Positions 10,247-21,272 are shown, counted from the first letter of the stretch. The stretch: DNA of 64,000 nucleotides from Druceiella hillmani (GCA_039881145.1 JAYKKI010000003.1:9135501-9199500); one strand, 5' to 3'. The notes: a model not told the origin generated them from the letters alone. Program-made: numbers and translations.

Positions 10247-11995
10247 ATGTCAACATCCAGTCAAAATGACTCTGAAAGTTTTTTAAACAGTTCACAGTCT
10301 GATGATGAGACATATGTTCCAAGCGACTATGAGGATGCAGACAGCACACTCGAAGAGGTTCAAGCGAATAGCCCACAATCGCGGCCTACAAGGACAAGGA
10401 AGGCACCAGAGAGATTTGGGTTATCTAACCTGTGTGTTGACAGTGAAACATATGACGATGCGGCTGTCTTGTCAGTATATGATGCCTTGAATGGACCGGA
10501 GAGGGAGCAGTGGCAGTCGGCAATACAAGAAGAGTTACAGTGTTTTAAAAAAAATGATGCGTGGGAGTTAAGTGAAGCTCCAAAAGATGGTAGAGTTGTA
10601 CAGTGCAAGTGGGTGCTTCAAAAAAAATACGATAGTGAGAATAACGTTCGTTTTCGTGCGCGATTAGTAGCTAAAGGTTTTTCGCAAATCAAAGGTGTGG
10701 ACTTTACAGAAACTTTTTCTCCAGTAGTGAGACATACCACTTTGAGGTTACTTTTTGCATTGTCAATAAAACTAGGTTTAAGTACTACACATCTAGATGT
10801 AACAACTGCTTTCTTGAATGGTACTCTTGGGGAAAGTATTTATATGCAAATACCAAAAGGTTTTTTTGAAAAACCTAAGAATGGTCAGGTACTTAAATCA
10901 AAAAAGGTCATTTATGGATTAAAACAGTCCTCAAGAGCATGGAACAAGAAAGTAAATGAGTGTTTATTAAATATGAATTATACTCAATCAAAGATAGAAC
11001 CATGTATGTATACAAAAATGCAAGATCAATTGAAAACTATTGTAACATTATTTGTTGACGATTTCTTTATTTTCTCAAATGATATTTCTGAGACAAAAAT
11101 TTTGAAGCAAATGTTAGCTAGTCAGTTTAAAATTAAAGACTTAGGAGAAATAAAGAAGTGTCTTGGAGTAAATGTAAATGTTGATAAATCTGAGCAAACA
11201 GTGACCTTAAGTCAAAGAGATTATATTGATCAGCTGTTGCATAAGTTTAATATGAGTCAATGCAAACTTGTTAGAACACCAATGGAGCTTAAGTTAAATT
11301 TATCTAATAATGAGCATTGTATAGATAATTTTCCATATCAGCAAATCATAGTAAGTTTAATGTATCTGGCTGTATTGACGAGACCTGATATTGTATATGC
11401 AGTAGCCTTTTTAAGTCAATTTAATAACTGTTTTTCCAAAGAGAATTGTGCCTTTGTAAAGCGATTATTGAGATATTTAAAATATACTAAAAATTACGGT
11501 CTGAAGTATTCAGCTGAAGGAAGCTCAATATTGGAAGGTTTTGTAGATTCTGATTGGGGAAGGAACGAAATTGATAGGAGATCATACACTGGAATTTGTT
11601 TTACTTTATCAGGCTGTGTAATATCATGGGAAACAAAAAAACAGAAAACTGTTGCGCTGTCTAGTAGTGAAGCAGAATATATGGCAATTACAGAAGCTTG
11701 CAAAGAAGCAGTTTACTTAAGAAATTTGTTATATGAAATTACACAAAAATATTATACTATTGATATTTTTAATGACAACCAAAGTGCACAAAAGTTGACT
11801 GTTAATCCAGTTTTCCACAAAAGAACCAAGCACATAGACATTAGATATCATTTTTGTAGAGAATGTGTAGCAAATAATATTATGAATGTTAAGTATTTAC
11901 CAACGGCTGAAATGCCTGCAGATTTCTTCACCAAAAGTTTATGTTCTGTTAAACATTGTAAATTTTTAGATATGTTAGGTGTACAAATTGTTTAA
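10247..11995 (+). CDS. pol: copia reverse transcriptase and RNase H, open frame
   Basis: A 582-codon uninterrupted frame. Residues 1-95 are the acidic, Ser-rich linker. The RVT_2-type reverse transcriptase runs from about 105 to 345, with 'RFRARLVAKGFSQ' (135-147), the first catalytic Asp in THLDVTTAFLNG (D184) and the YxDD-equivalent box LFVDDFF (D271, D272). The connection 'SLMYLAVLTRPDI' follows at about 370-382. RNase H spans about 430-560 with DSDWG (D434/D436), SSSEAEY (E475), NDNQSA (D510) and HIDIRYH (D531), so all expected acidic residues are present. In an active element this enzyme copies the RNA to cDNA inside the Gag particle. Here it lacks an upstream functional Gag-protease, and the ATG at 10247 is just the first one after the nonsense codon. 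Confidence 0.92.
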   Translation: MSTSSQNDSESFLNSSQSDDETYVPSDYEDADSTLEEVQANSPQSRPTRTRKAPERFGLSNLCVDSETYDDAAVLSVYDALNGPEREQWQSAIQEELQCFKKNDAWELSEAPKDGRVVQCKWVLQKKYDSENNVRFRARLVAKGFSQIKGVDFTETFSPVVRHTTLRLLFALSIKLGLSTTHLDVTTAFLNGTLGESIYMQIPKGFFEKPKNGQVLKSKKVIYGLKQSSRAWNKKVNECLLNMNYTQSKIEPCMYTKMQDQLKTIVTLFVDDFFIFSNDISETKILKQMLASQFKIKDLGEIKKCLGVNVNVDKSEQTVTLSQRDYIDQLLHKFNMSQCKLVRTPMELKLNLSNNEHCIDNFPYQQIIVSLMYLAVLTRPDIVYAVAFLSQFNNCFSKENCAFVKRLLRYLKYTKNYGLKYSAEGSSILEGFVDSDWGRNEIDRRSYTGICFTLSGCVISWETKKQKTVALSSSEAEYMAITEACKEAVYLRNLLYEITQKYYTIDIFNDNQSAQKLTVNPVFHKRTKHIDIRYHFCRECVANNIMNVKYLPTAEMPADFFTKSLCSVKHCKFLDMLGVQIV

Positions 11996-12020
11996 ATTTT
12001 AGTTTAGGCATATTGTTAGA

Positions 12021-12031
12021 TATAGTGGGGG
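12021..12031 (+). promoter_or_regulatory. Polypurine tract of the copia element
   Basis: TATAGTGGGGG abuts the 3' LTR. The purine-rich AGTGGGGG is the expected primer site for plus-strand DNA synthesis. Confidence 0.8.
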
Positions 12032-12154
12032 TGTTGTAATGTTAATATCAAAAATATGAAACTAGTGCTGCCATCTATGTACAACAATGTGTAACTTTAC
12101 TTTACAAGTAGTTAGTCGTTCTACTGCTTTTGTGTAAAACGTTGTTTAATTATA
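12032..12154 (+). repeat. 3' LTR of the copia element
   Basis: Same length as the 5' LTR and identical to it except for T at 12128. It is followed directly by the second CTTCC. Confidence 0.94.
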
Positions 12155-12159
12155 CTTCC
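12155..12159. repeat. Target-site duplication, right copy (CTTCC)
   Basis: Matches 7961-7965 exactly and fixes the end of the right LTR. Confidence 0.92.
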
Positions 12160-12211
12160 AAAAAGTTAATTAAACTATATCACATACAGTGCGTCATTTT
12201 AATTTTACATA

Positions 12212-12275
12212 AAAGTATTTCATCAAATAATTTAGTATTTCATTCATAATTTAGTATTTCAAGTATTTCATCATT
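12212..12275. repeat. Short degenerate tandem repeat
   Basis: TAATTTAGTATTTCA occurs twice, and AAGTATTTCATCA flanks it on both sides, giving a small scrambled tandem array just downstream of the copia insertion. Confidence 0.6.
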
Positions 12276-12279
12276 TTGT

Positions 12280-13670
12280 GGCTGAAAGTGTTGCAGAATT
12301 TTCGTTGTGAAATATTGCTCTTTTGATCGGATACTTTGACAAATTTTCTTAAATTAAAAAGGAAACAAATATTTACATACTATTATGCAATAGTTATTCT
12401 ATTATTAATTACAGAAATAGTATTATTATTTAGAGAGGCATTACGACCACATATCTTAAAGTAAATTGTACTTCTGATTTTTGGTTACGGTTTTTTGTAT
12501 TTGATTCTTAATAAAACAAAATGAATTTCGTAATAAATCCAGATTTTAAATTTGAAATAGTCTTTTCTTGTAACACACTCGTCTAACACGCACTAATACT
12601 CAGAGCAGGAATAAGAATCAAACGGGGAAAATGAGACTTGAATCATCAGAGCAGTCATAAACAGGGGCATTTTATTACCATCATAGTTCACCATAACTTT
12701 CTTGCTCGCTGAGATATTAAACATTTATACATCATCATTTCACTTAAAATTTTCCGAGTGAAGTTTACTTTGGGTTAAAGATCAATTCTAATGTTATTTA
12801 AATAATAGATTTTTCGTTATAGATTGTGAGCATTGATTCACCAGTAGAAGTTTATAGTCTCTAGATACTCCGTCTTTCATTACCCCGCATTTCTTTTTCT
12901 TCTTTCTGGTGTATATTTACTTTATAATGCCTTTCATCGTAGTGTCAAAATTAAAAAATATTCAAATTCATCATCAAAATGAGTGATATTGAAGATATTA
13001 AGTTACTAACCCCAAAACACGCTTGTGACAACGGCAATAATTATAGCATTTCCAAAAATTAAAATTCTTTAATTCGAGAATTTTAACTCTTCCCATACCG
13101 CATCATTTCTTAGTTGTGTTTGTTTCTGACTAACTACAATCATAGTGGGAGATAGTTGATATTATAAATTTTACCAAAATGTTTCAAATGTTTCTCTTTA
13201 TTGTCAGTATCAGTCAGAAAAAAATACATAATTTACATTTAAAAACAATGTTATCCACAATTGATAACATGTGTTATGCAGTCATTCAATATGTGAGTAA
13301 CAATATCGTAATATTCCGCGTTTAGCTGGAATATAAAACCTGACGGAAAACGCTGGACGTTTATTAGAAAATGTGTATCGGAAAACTTAAAATCAACATT
13401 CATCCTTGCTGTGGTCAAAGTTGTAGTATCAAAATGGTTATAACACATATTGTTAAATTAGAATTCTATAAAATTAATAGCAATGACGTTTTTTTCGTCT
13501 AGGTAACATATTTTTTTCAAATTATTACAAATATGAGGACGTGTAACATGTTACAAAATACAATAGTATATTATATACATACCTTGATTACACAAAAATC
13601 ATTAATGCTGTCGTAATGACGTGCTTATTTTTATGTTTGATTGTATTTGAACAAAAAAGTCGAATAAAAA
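12280..13670. other. AT-rich noncoding stretch, nothing assigned
   Basis: A slightly less AT-rich part lies near 13250-13450. Its minus strand is open for 65 codons (13448-13251), but I recognise no protein family, so I do not call it a gene. Confidence 0.45.
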
Positions 13671-13676
13671 TTTGAC

Positions 13677-13973
13677 TAAAAGAAACTTTCATTTCAGTCG
13701 AACAGATGCTAAAATATAATAAATAGGCAAACAGACATATAAAGAAACAAATTTCATACAGTCTTTCGAAACTGAACCAAAGATGAAAACAACAAACAAA
13801 ACAACATGCAAGAGCCCTAAACTATTTAGAGAATAAAAATTAGGTATAAACAAAGTAAAATAGCTACAAAGGAATAGATATTTGTAAAAACACCACTACC
13901 TCTTTTGAAGCTGAAAGGTAAAGAATTTTTGCTAAATAAATTTAACAATCTGAAAGAAATCCAAATTTTGAAG
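13677..13973 (+). repeat. Dispersed repeat B, copy 1
   Basis: Matches the reverse complement of 16452-16793 at roughly 80 percent identity by eye. Shared anchors are AAAAGAAACTTTCAT at the left, AACAGACATATAAA, ATAAACAAAGTAAAATAGCT and CTACCTCTT.TGAAGCTGAAA. The family is unknown and no coding content was seen. Confidence 0.8.
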
Positions 13974-13979
13974 ATTTGT

Positions 13980-16450
13980 ACCAACCAATAACGTCTTTTC
14001 TACGAAGAACAATCTAAATTAATATAAATTATTCTTTTATACTATTTTACCACTATCAATGTTTTTAACATTTACAATAATTTTGTTATGATAATTATTC
14101 GGAAAATATTAGTATGAAAGTCAGGTTCATGCGTTGGCACTATTACCTTAATTGAGTATTATGGGTATAGTATTAGGATTTATGAGGGAATTTCAATTGA
14201 AATTGAGGAAGGGGAATGAAATAAAATTTGATTTAGTCAATAATTATTACATCAAATATACTATAACATAATTTTTTAATAATCAAGGAACTTCTTGACA
14301 ACATTAAGTGCTTTTATGCTGTAGTTTCCTCAGTTTCGGATCAAAATGCGAATAAATATTCGTTCATAATAAAAGTGGAAAACATAAAAAAATCCTAGCG
14401 CCAATCCTTGGTTGATTTCAATTTTCAGCAAACGTATGAGATATATCATATGATATTGATTAAAATAACTCATTTACAATGAAAGTCGATTAAATGAAAT
14501 CTAAACACCTTCTATGTAAATTACAGCTAAATCAGTAATTGAAATTCTTTAAAATATAATCTCCGTTATTTTCATTAACACGCCATTTACCCTTTACCCC
14601 TTAAACTGCTTCAAACCTTCGCTGCCTCCTAAATAAACATCCTAAACACACAAACTCATTCACAATCATATTCTCATCCTTTTGCTGACTTGCGCGCGCG
14701 GACTTCGCTATAGCAATCCTTAAAGGACTCGAGAACTACCACCCGAAGTCCTTTTCATACGACGTTCTCATTATTCATAATGTTTTCCAAACTAACAGCA
14801 CAATTGAGTTTCACCGAGTTTTCCTGCCACGTTTTATTTAGAGCCTGCCATTTTGGTTCGAGGCATTATTTTAGGCCCCTTTTATGTCCTGTCCCTCTTT
14901 TTTCTTGTTTTTGTCGAGCGGTTATTATTATATTTTTTATAAGAAATGGAAAAGTAAATGAGCTTTGTTGGCTTTTACTTTTGTTGTGGGATAAGAAAAT
15001 ATACTTATTTCAATTAGTTCTTTGTTCGTTTTCGGCTAACAAAAAATTATGCTACCATTAATTTAAATGAGAGAGCATATGCTATCACATTTTTAAGTTT
15101 GTTTTTTCACTCAGGGCATTTATTTAAGAAACAGTAATGTCAACAAAAAAAGTTGAACTTTCAAACATTTTTCTTGTAATTATGGTATATCCGAAAACAA
15201 CTTTTTTATATCGATATTAGTATTATAATAAATCGTTCATTATTACATCGTGTATTTCTTCAGTTAAGTCAAAAATATTAATTTTTTATGGCTTCAACTC
15301 ATAAGAAATAATAATCAAAGACTTATGAACTTAAATGTAACTATATAAAGGGAAGACTTGTCGTTACTGTTGTATTTGTATGTACATAAAAATATAAACA
15401 GTAGGTAAAAATATTCGTTTTAAAATTTTTTTTGTAGTTTTTGAAGTTTCAAAGATTTACCTACAAACATATTAACTTGGTGAAAAAAAGAATGTAAATT
15501 CTCATTGTTGTCCAAGCGGGATTTATTGGTCAATGGTCGATATGTACCACGTCAGTGGCTTGCTAAGATTAGGTTACTTCTAAATATCTGATAAGTTTCC
15601 CATCGTTATGTATAAATTTTTATTATTTTGTATTCATGATCACTTTTATACGCAAATAATACATTTATGTGGGGCGACTGCAGCGTCAGGTGTATTTTTC
15701 CCATTGACCGGGTCGAGCTGAAATATTTTAGAAGCACTAATGCAGGGTATCACTTAAAAATTATTAAGAATATCTTGAACCCTATATTTTTTTAATGGTT
15801 ATCTCATATAATTACAATTTTTAAAAGAAATATTCAATAAAAGTTTAAATTTAACTTTCAATGTCAATAGTCTATCATAAAATTATGTAGAGTGAAATAT
15901 CTTTATTTTACTAAGTGATTTTGATTATGAATACTTTAATATTATTATATTAAATATGAAATTACTAAATTCATTCGAAAAAGGTTAGAAACCCTACCGT
16001 AAACTTGAAAACGTGACAATATACCGAACGTCTAAATATTTCGCTCTTTCTTTCTGTACTTGCAATCTTACTTCGTTTCTTTACCTTCAAGGGTTAAATA
16101 TGAACACACTTCTCAAATTCAATGAAGGTTTATTCAATCTTATATGGGAAACAAAATTAACTTACAAATAGTTTATTGAAAATTTCTGAATTACGATATT
16201 AATAACGTTATGTGTACTGTTACTATCTTCCTTGAAATTGTTGTATGCAGATATTTTTTTCATTCATATATTCCTTGAAGCAAGAACATAGATTTGTTAA
16301 ATTCATAAATTATTTATTATGAAAAAAATTCTTCATGGAAATAATTGTAAGTATAAAAATCAATTTTGAAATAATATTCAATGTCTCTTCCAAGATCTTC
16401 CAAAAATACTGAATGCTAATCGTATTCTATTTTGAAATAATTCTTCAAGT
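13980..16450. other. Noncoding stretch between repeats
   Basis: Mostly AT-rich. The part at about 14570-14930 is pyrimidine-rich and less AT-rich, with an imperfect hairpin (AAAGGACT at 14722-14729, AGTCCTTT at 14747-14754). A 93-codon plus-strand frame there (14780-15061) is rich in Cys, Phe and Leu, as expected from a pyrimidine-rich strand, and is not convincing as a gene. Confidence 0.45.
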
Positions 16451-16451
16451 C

Positions 16452-16793
16452 TTCGATTTCTTTTGAGTTTTCTATTCATCAAAAATTTTTTAACTTTAAC
16501 TTTTTATTCATCAAAAATTCTTTAACTTTAACTTTTTATTCATCAAAAATTAACTTTCAGCTTCAGAAGAGGTAGTAGTGTTTTTTTTTTAAATCTCGGT
16601 TCCTTTGTAGCTATTTTACTTTGTTTATATCTAATTTTTATTCTCCAAAGAGTCTACGATTTATATACGTTATGTTTGTTGTTTATTTCTTTGGTTCAAT
16701 ATCGAAAGAGTATGAGATTTGTTTTTTTATATGTCTGTTTTCCTATTTATTGCACTTAACATATGTTTGATTGGAATGAAAGTTTCTTTTAAT
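16452..16793 (-). repeat. Dispersed repeat B, copy 2 (inverted)
   Basis: Inverted partner of 13677-13973. Its distal end carries a 32-bp minisatellite (16473-16560) that copy 1 has only once. It lies next to an inverted copy of repeat A (16879-17111), so A and B may be two parts of one longer element. Confidence 0.78.
16473..16560. repeat. 32-bp minisatellite, about 2.7 copies
   Basis: ATTCATCAAAAAT starts at 16474, 16506 and 16538, giving an exact period of 32 bases. The shared body is TTTAACTTTAACTTTTT. Confidence 0.9.
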
Positions 16794-16878
16794 CATACGA
16801 ATATCCATACGAAACAAGTTTTTAACTGTCAGTAATTCCGACTCATGGTCCTGGCGGTGTGAGGTGCATACGGGCGTG

Positions 16879-17111
16879 AATCGGTCTAAAATTACATCAA
16901 ACCTTCAATATTTATATAGGATAATAATACAATATATTTTTTAAATTTATGTTCAGTCAATTTCATTTATAGCCTATTGCTTATTCTGAGTTATCTGTTA
17001 AAGCAACTGGTATACTAAATTAAAAGTTACTCATGTAATTTTGATATCATTTAATAGTGAAACCTTGATGAACTCACAAAAATTTCGTTATGAAACTTTT
17101 TAATTTCTTTG
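16879..17111 (-). repeat. Dispersed repeat A, copy 2 (inverted)
   Basis: Reverse-complement partner of 7323-7594. Between it and repeat B lies a short, more GC-rich insert (about 16830-16880) that copy 1 of A lacks. Confidence 0.8.
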
Positions 17112-17119
17112 CTATAAAT

Positions 17120-17516
17120 GAAATTACGAAAATGAATTCCTAATGATTTTTTTCTTTACTTATTTATTTTTATAACACAGCAACAAATATATACCATCCT
17201 CATTTCTCCTTCAAGATTTTTTTTTAAATTGTGTCGGGAGTTTTTTGTAAGGCAATTTGTGCCAAGCACTATCAATGAAAATTAATTAATTCATTATTAT
17301 TGAAAATACTTTTTAATATACAAGTACTTCTTCCATACTATGCTTCCTAATGTCAACTTAAAAGGAAAATGTTATAAAAGAGCACCTATCGAATTTATAT
17401 TTCTTTTATTTTAAGTTATATTTAAAAAATGAAGGACTGTAATTTTTTATAGAACTCTAGTTTTATGTTTCGTGATACTTATAAAACAAAAGGTACAATA
17501 TTAATGGCTTATGAAA
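17120..17516. other. AT-rich spacer, nothing assigned
   Basis: No recognisable motif between repeat A and the Tc1/mariner element. Confidence 0.5.
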
Positions 17517-17518
17517 TA

Positions 17519-17553
17519 CAGGATGTCCAGTGGCAGACTTCAATGTTTGAAAA
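17519..17553. repeat. Left terminal inverted repeat
   Basis: Pairs with 18793-18827, with the conserved core TGTCCAGTGGCAGA. Confidence 0.9.
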
Positions 17554-17672
17554 ATTGTAAAAAAAAACTACACCTCTAATACAAAGTAAGTTTATTTTAA
17601 CTTTATAACAACAAATGCAGATTTAATTTTTTAAAAACCACGTTTTCCAAATGGTGGCCATCGATTCATCGA

Positions 17673-18718
17673 TTATCTGACACACTCTTCGTGTGTAGCA
17701 CGCATGTTTTCAAAAACGCGTTTGCAGAGCGACTGGGGTATCCTACTAACTTCGGCTCGAATATTTTCTTTAAGTTGTGTCACAGTGCTCGGATTTGCTT
17801 TGTAAACAACGGATTTTAAGTATCCCCATAAGAAAAAGTTACATGGGCTTAAATCGGATGGCCTAGGTGGCCACGGTACGGTACCGTTTCGGGATATGTT
17901 TTTTTCTGGAAATAACTGCCGCACTGCATTCATGGACACATTAGCAGTGTGAGCTGTGGCCCCGTCCTGCTGGAACCATGTGTTTTGGTTGAAGGATGGA
18001 CTATTCTGTAGTTTTACTCTAAAAAAGTCATTTAACATCTGGGCATATCTCTCCGAATTCACAGTTACAGTTTGGCCACGTTGATTTTCAAAGAAATAAG
18101 GCCCTATGATTGCAGATGCAGACATGGCACACCAGACTGTTACTTTATGCTTACGTAAAGGCTCTTGATGCATTTGTTGTGGATATCCCAGTAACGAAAG
18201 TTCTGCTTATTCACATATCCTCCAATGTGAAAGTGAGCTTCGTCACTAAAGAATATGTTGCCCATCCGGGTAGCAGTACGAAATCTCAACAACATCTTCT
18301 CCGCGTAAGTTTTTCATAATTCAAAGTCAGAATCGTGTAAATCTTGAACAATTTGAATTTAAATGGAGGGAACTTGAGCTTTTTTTGGATTATTACCTGT
18401 AAAGTTGATTTCGGAATTCCCAATATCGATGAACGTGTACGCAGTGATAAACGGGGATTTTCAACGACAGAAACCATAACACGCTCGACATTTTCATCCG
18501 TGGCTACCAATGGTGTAGGTCCTGGCCTGGGCCTATTTAATGTTGATCCTGTAGATTTAAACCTTGCTACCCATGACTGAATGAGGTTGATCGATGGTCC
18601 ATCACGTAATCGACGAATACTGTAACGATTATTAAATCGACGCTACAGATAGCGAAAATTCACTCGAAATGTACGCGTCGACGGCAAAAGTGCGGACCTC
18701 TCCACTCCACTGTTCCAT
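17673..18718 (-). pseudogene. Tc1/mariner transposase, frameshifted
   Basis: The start chosen at 18718 gives MEQWSGEVRTFAVDAYISSE, matching the N-terminus (DUF4817-type helix-turn-helix) of a transposase group common in insects. About 35 codons later the frame shifts (near 18640). It then stays open through WVARFKSTGSTLNRPRPGP, DENVERV and LGIPKSTLQVI. Two more shifts occur, near 18285 and near 18180. Between them the first catalytic motif, FSDEAHFH, is readable at about 18250-18226. The last segment, open from 18173 to 17673, has VTVWCAMSAS, the second catalytic Asp in WFQQDGATAH and the third in WPPRPSDLSPCNFFLWG, with 36 residues between those two Asps (a DDD catalytic set). About 348 codons in all is a normal full length. 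The enzyme would cut and paste the element at TA sites; with at least three frameshifts this copy is dead. Confidence 0.93.
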
Positions 18719-18792
18719 GGATATCCACACCGCTTGCGCTTCTAACGACGCCCCCCGCGCCCCTCTTATGTGTTGCGTTCAGAAACTATGTT

Positions 18793-18827
18793 TGTTCAAA
18801 CTTTGAAATCTGCCACTGGACACTCTG
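18793..18827. repeat. Right terminal inverted repeat
   Basis: Inverted partner of 17519-17553, directly followed by TA. Confidence 0.9.
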
Positions 18828-18829
18828 TA

Positions 18830-21035
18830 TATTGCTTGGATGGTTAACAAAAAAAGAAGGTTGATATTAAATGTCGCACCTTGCGTTCTTAGGTAACAGA
18901 TCGCACACTCGATATTTACAATAAGCTGATTCATTTTGAAGTGAGAGGTTAAGCTAATGGACCACCTGGCACCATCACGACTTTGAAAACACATGCCATC
19001 CTACTGCAATTGGCACAGTATAATCATATCAGCCTCTCATTTATGAAGGTATGTTGAAATGTTTTCAATACGTTTATTTAGGAATATTATTTATATAATT
19101 ATTATATATTAAAAATATGCTATACGTATTACAACGCAAAATTGTTAGATCTTTAAATTTAATTTTTTTTATGGTGGTCAGATGTTTTTTTTTGTATTAT
19201 AAATTTAATATAAGAATCTACAAAAGAATGAAATATGATAATTTTTCAATTGTATATTCTTAAGAATATGCAAAGTTATAAGACAAACAAAAGCACGAAA
19301 TATAATTCTTATTATATCCGTAATAGCTCTGATAACATGCATATACACTAAGAATACGTCGTCAATGAAAAATAAATTACATATTTTGCTATTAGTTAAA
19401 TTAAAATTTTACTTGCATTTTTATTAACAAAAAGAAAATGTTAAAATATTTTCATAAAATTTGTTACTCGTCGTCTTTCTGAAGATAGCGTCTATTTTTT
19501 AAAGTAATTTTATAAATACGTTTGGAATTGTAAACAAGTTAAAAAATTACAAGGAATTATTTTAGTTAAAGCCTTGTAAGTCTTTATACTGTTCCTTTTT
19601 TTATTAATTTTCATGGCCTTTCATCTGTCGTGATTTTTTTTTATATTCAGGTTCGGGTTTATTTTAGTATTTCTTTTTTCTGAAATATAAAATGGAAGAA
19701 AGATTAGAAAATAAAAAAAAATAAATCAAGTTTATTTTCAGTTCTTAAAGCATATTCATGTTTACATGTCATAAAACATAAAATTTGCATTTGAAATCTG
19801 CTCAACACTTTGTTTTTTTAGTTTAGAATTGTTTTTTTCTGCACAAAACAGATATTTAACACAAATGCATATTTATACGTAGAACACTTCTTCACTCTTC
19901 ATTCATGACCGTTCGGAAATAATGTTAGTGTGTTTAATTTCAGTTAGAGTCAGTTTAGTCCCATAACGTAAAAGGTACAACTATTAACGGAAATGCATTG
20001 TTGTTTGAAAAATCGTTGTTTTTATAAATAAGGTTATGGCTAAAAACGTGCTGTTTCTCGAAATAGTTTTTACTACATGTTAATGAGGAGACTGGGATTT
20101 TTATGGACAAGAAAACTTAGCGCTAAGCGGAACCAACTAAGGAAACGGATAAATTAATTTTAAGAACAGTCAAGCGTAATCAACGTCTCACACTTTCAGG
20201 TATTTCTTGACATATAAATAGAAAACAAATTATAATGTGTCAATTTCCACAATAAAAAATAGCTTAGATTTCAGAAAAACATATATACTCTCCAATGCCT
20301 ACGGTGCAACGTAGAGATAATAACGTAATGGTTTAAGATGACTTTGCTGGAGAAACTGTGGCATCTGGAAGAAATTTATAAAATATTGAATAAAAAGAGT
20401 TATTTGAAAAAGATGCTTAAAATCTCAGACAATATTTTAATTTTTAATCTAATTTATAAGATTGGAGATCGTTAAATAAGTGGTTATTTAATATGATGAG
20501 GTTTTTTTAAAATTTTTGTTAGCCTTATCTATTGATATACTTGAAAAATCAGGCAAAATGTTGAAATATAATATTACCGAAATAAACAAAATATGCCTTA
20601 TACGTCTAACTCAAACATTATTTGTGTTTTAAGATAATTGTTGGTTAACAATATAATAAGGTAGTCGTCCTTTCTTTTCTAAATCCACACCTTATACCCC
20701 AACGAAACAATGTGTAATATATTCAACATTACTTTTTTAGGAAATATTTGTAATCATATTCAATAAAATACCGCTATTGTTTTAGTTGACATATTAAATA
20801 TTTCTATAAAATAATTCCTATTTTATGCCCTATATCTTATTTATCTAGTGCAGGGCAGTATTTTCACAAAGTCGAGTAAGCTGTATTTTTGCGCTCGCCA
20901 TATTCTAGAGAAACGTTGAGTATTAACCTCAAATTTATATAGAAGTTTAGGGACGTTGGTAAAACGAATTAAATCCAAATTTTACTTTTCTACCTTTAGT
21001 AGTTCTAACGATAATGCAATTCTCTATTATGGCCT
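18830..21035. other. AT-rich noncoding stretch, nothing assigned
   Basis: No coding motif, paired repeat or tandem array was noticed. Confidence 0.5.
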
Positions 21036-21039
21036 TATT

Positions 21040-21222
21040 TGCTATGATGAAACTTACTCACACATCTTCTAAGATATAACTTATAAATTTTGCTAATATG
21101 ATACATACTCACTCATCATCAAAGATATAACTTATAAATTAAGCTATTGTGATGCTCACTCGCTGATCATTGAAGATATAACTTATAAATTTTGCTATTG
21201 TGATATTTACTAATCACCCAAA
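21040..21222. repeat. 51-bp tandem repeat, about 3.5 copies
   Basis: The motif AAGATATAACTTATAAAT recurs at 21071, 21122 and 21173, an exact 51-base period. The units share TTGCTA..GTGAT and CTCACTC segments, and a partial unit precedes the first. Confidence 0.9.
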
Positions 21223-21272
21223 TAAGAAAAATTGCAAAATAATTATATATTAATTTCGTCCCTTGGCTAAAT

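Larger units (their letters stand above)
7966..12154 (+). mobile_element. Ty1/copia LTR retrotransposon, structurally complete but coding-defective
   Basis: A 4189-bp insertion is bounded by two 123-bp direct repeats (7966-8088 and 12032-12154) and flanked by the 5-bp duplication CTTCC (7961-7965 and 12155-12159). The order is LTR, primer-binding site, gag, protease remnant, integrase, reverse transcriptase/RNase H, polypurine tract, LTR. Integrase before reverse transcriptase is diagnostic of the copia superfamily. The LTRs differ at one position (C at 8062, T at 12128), which suggests recent insertion. The polyprotein is interrupted at least five times and lacks the protease active site, so this copy cannot be autonomous. 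The reverse transcriptase/RNase H part remains open over 582 codons. Confidence 0.96.
17519..18827 (-). mobile_element. Tc1/mariner-superfamily DNA transposon with TIRs
   Basis: A 1309-bp element with terminal inverted repeats of about 35 bp. The left end begins CAGGATGTCCAGTGGCAGAC and the right end, reversed, begins CAGAGTGTCCAGTGGCAGAT; about five mismatches separate the two over 35 bases. TA dinucleotides at 17517-17518 and 18828-18829 are the target duplication typical of this superfamily. It encodes one transposase on the minus strand, broken by frameshifts. Length, TIRs, TA target and transposase agree. The element is more GC-rich than its surroundings, which suggests fairly late arrival. 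Confidence 0.95.

Noticed and set aside
10302..11703. Frames of 62-82 codons in other phases and on the minus strand (10302-10490, 10360-10608, 11494-11703)
   Set aside because: Shadows of the copia reverse transcriptase/RNase H frame.
13251..13448. 65-codon minus-strand frame in a less AT-rich patch
   Set aside because: Composition is less trivial than most, but no domain could be recognised and the length is within chance.
14780..15061. 93-codon plus-strand frame starting MFSKLTAQL
   Set aside because: Its Phe, Leu and Cys richness follows from a pyrimidine-rich strand; no signal of a real gene (family, splice sites, neighbours) was seen.
18110..18580. Plus-strand frames at 18110-18319 and 18344-18580
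   Set aside because: Shadows of the minus-strand Tc1/mariner transposase.
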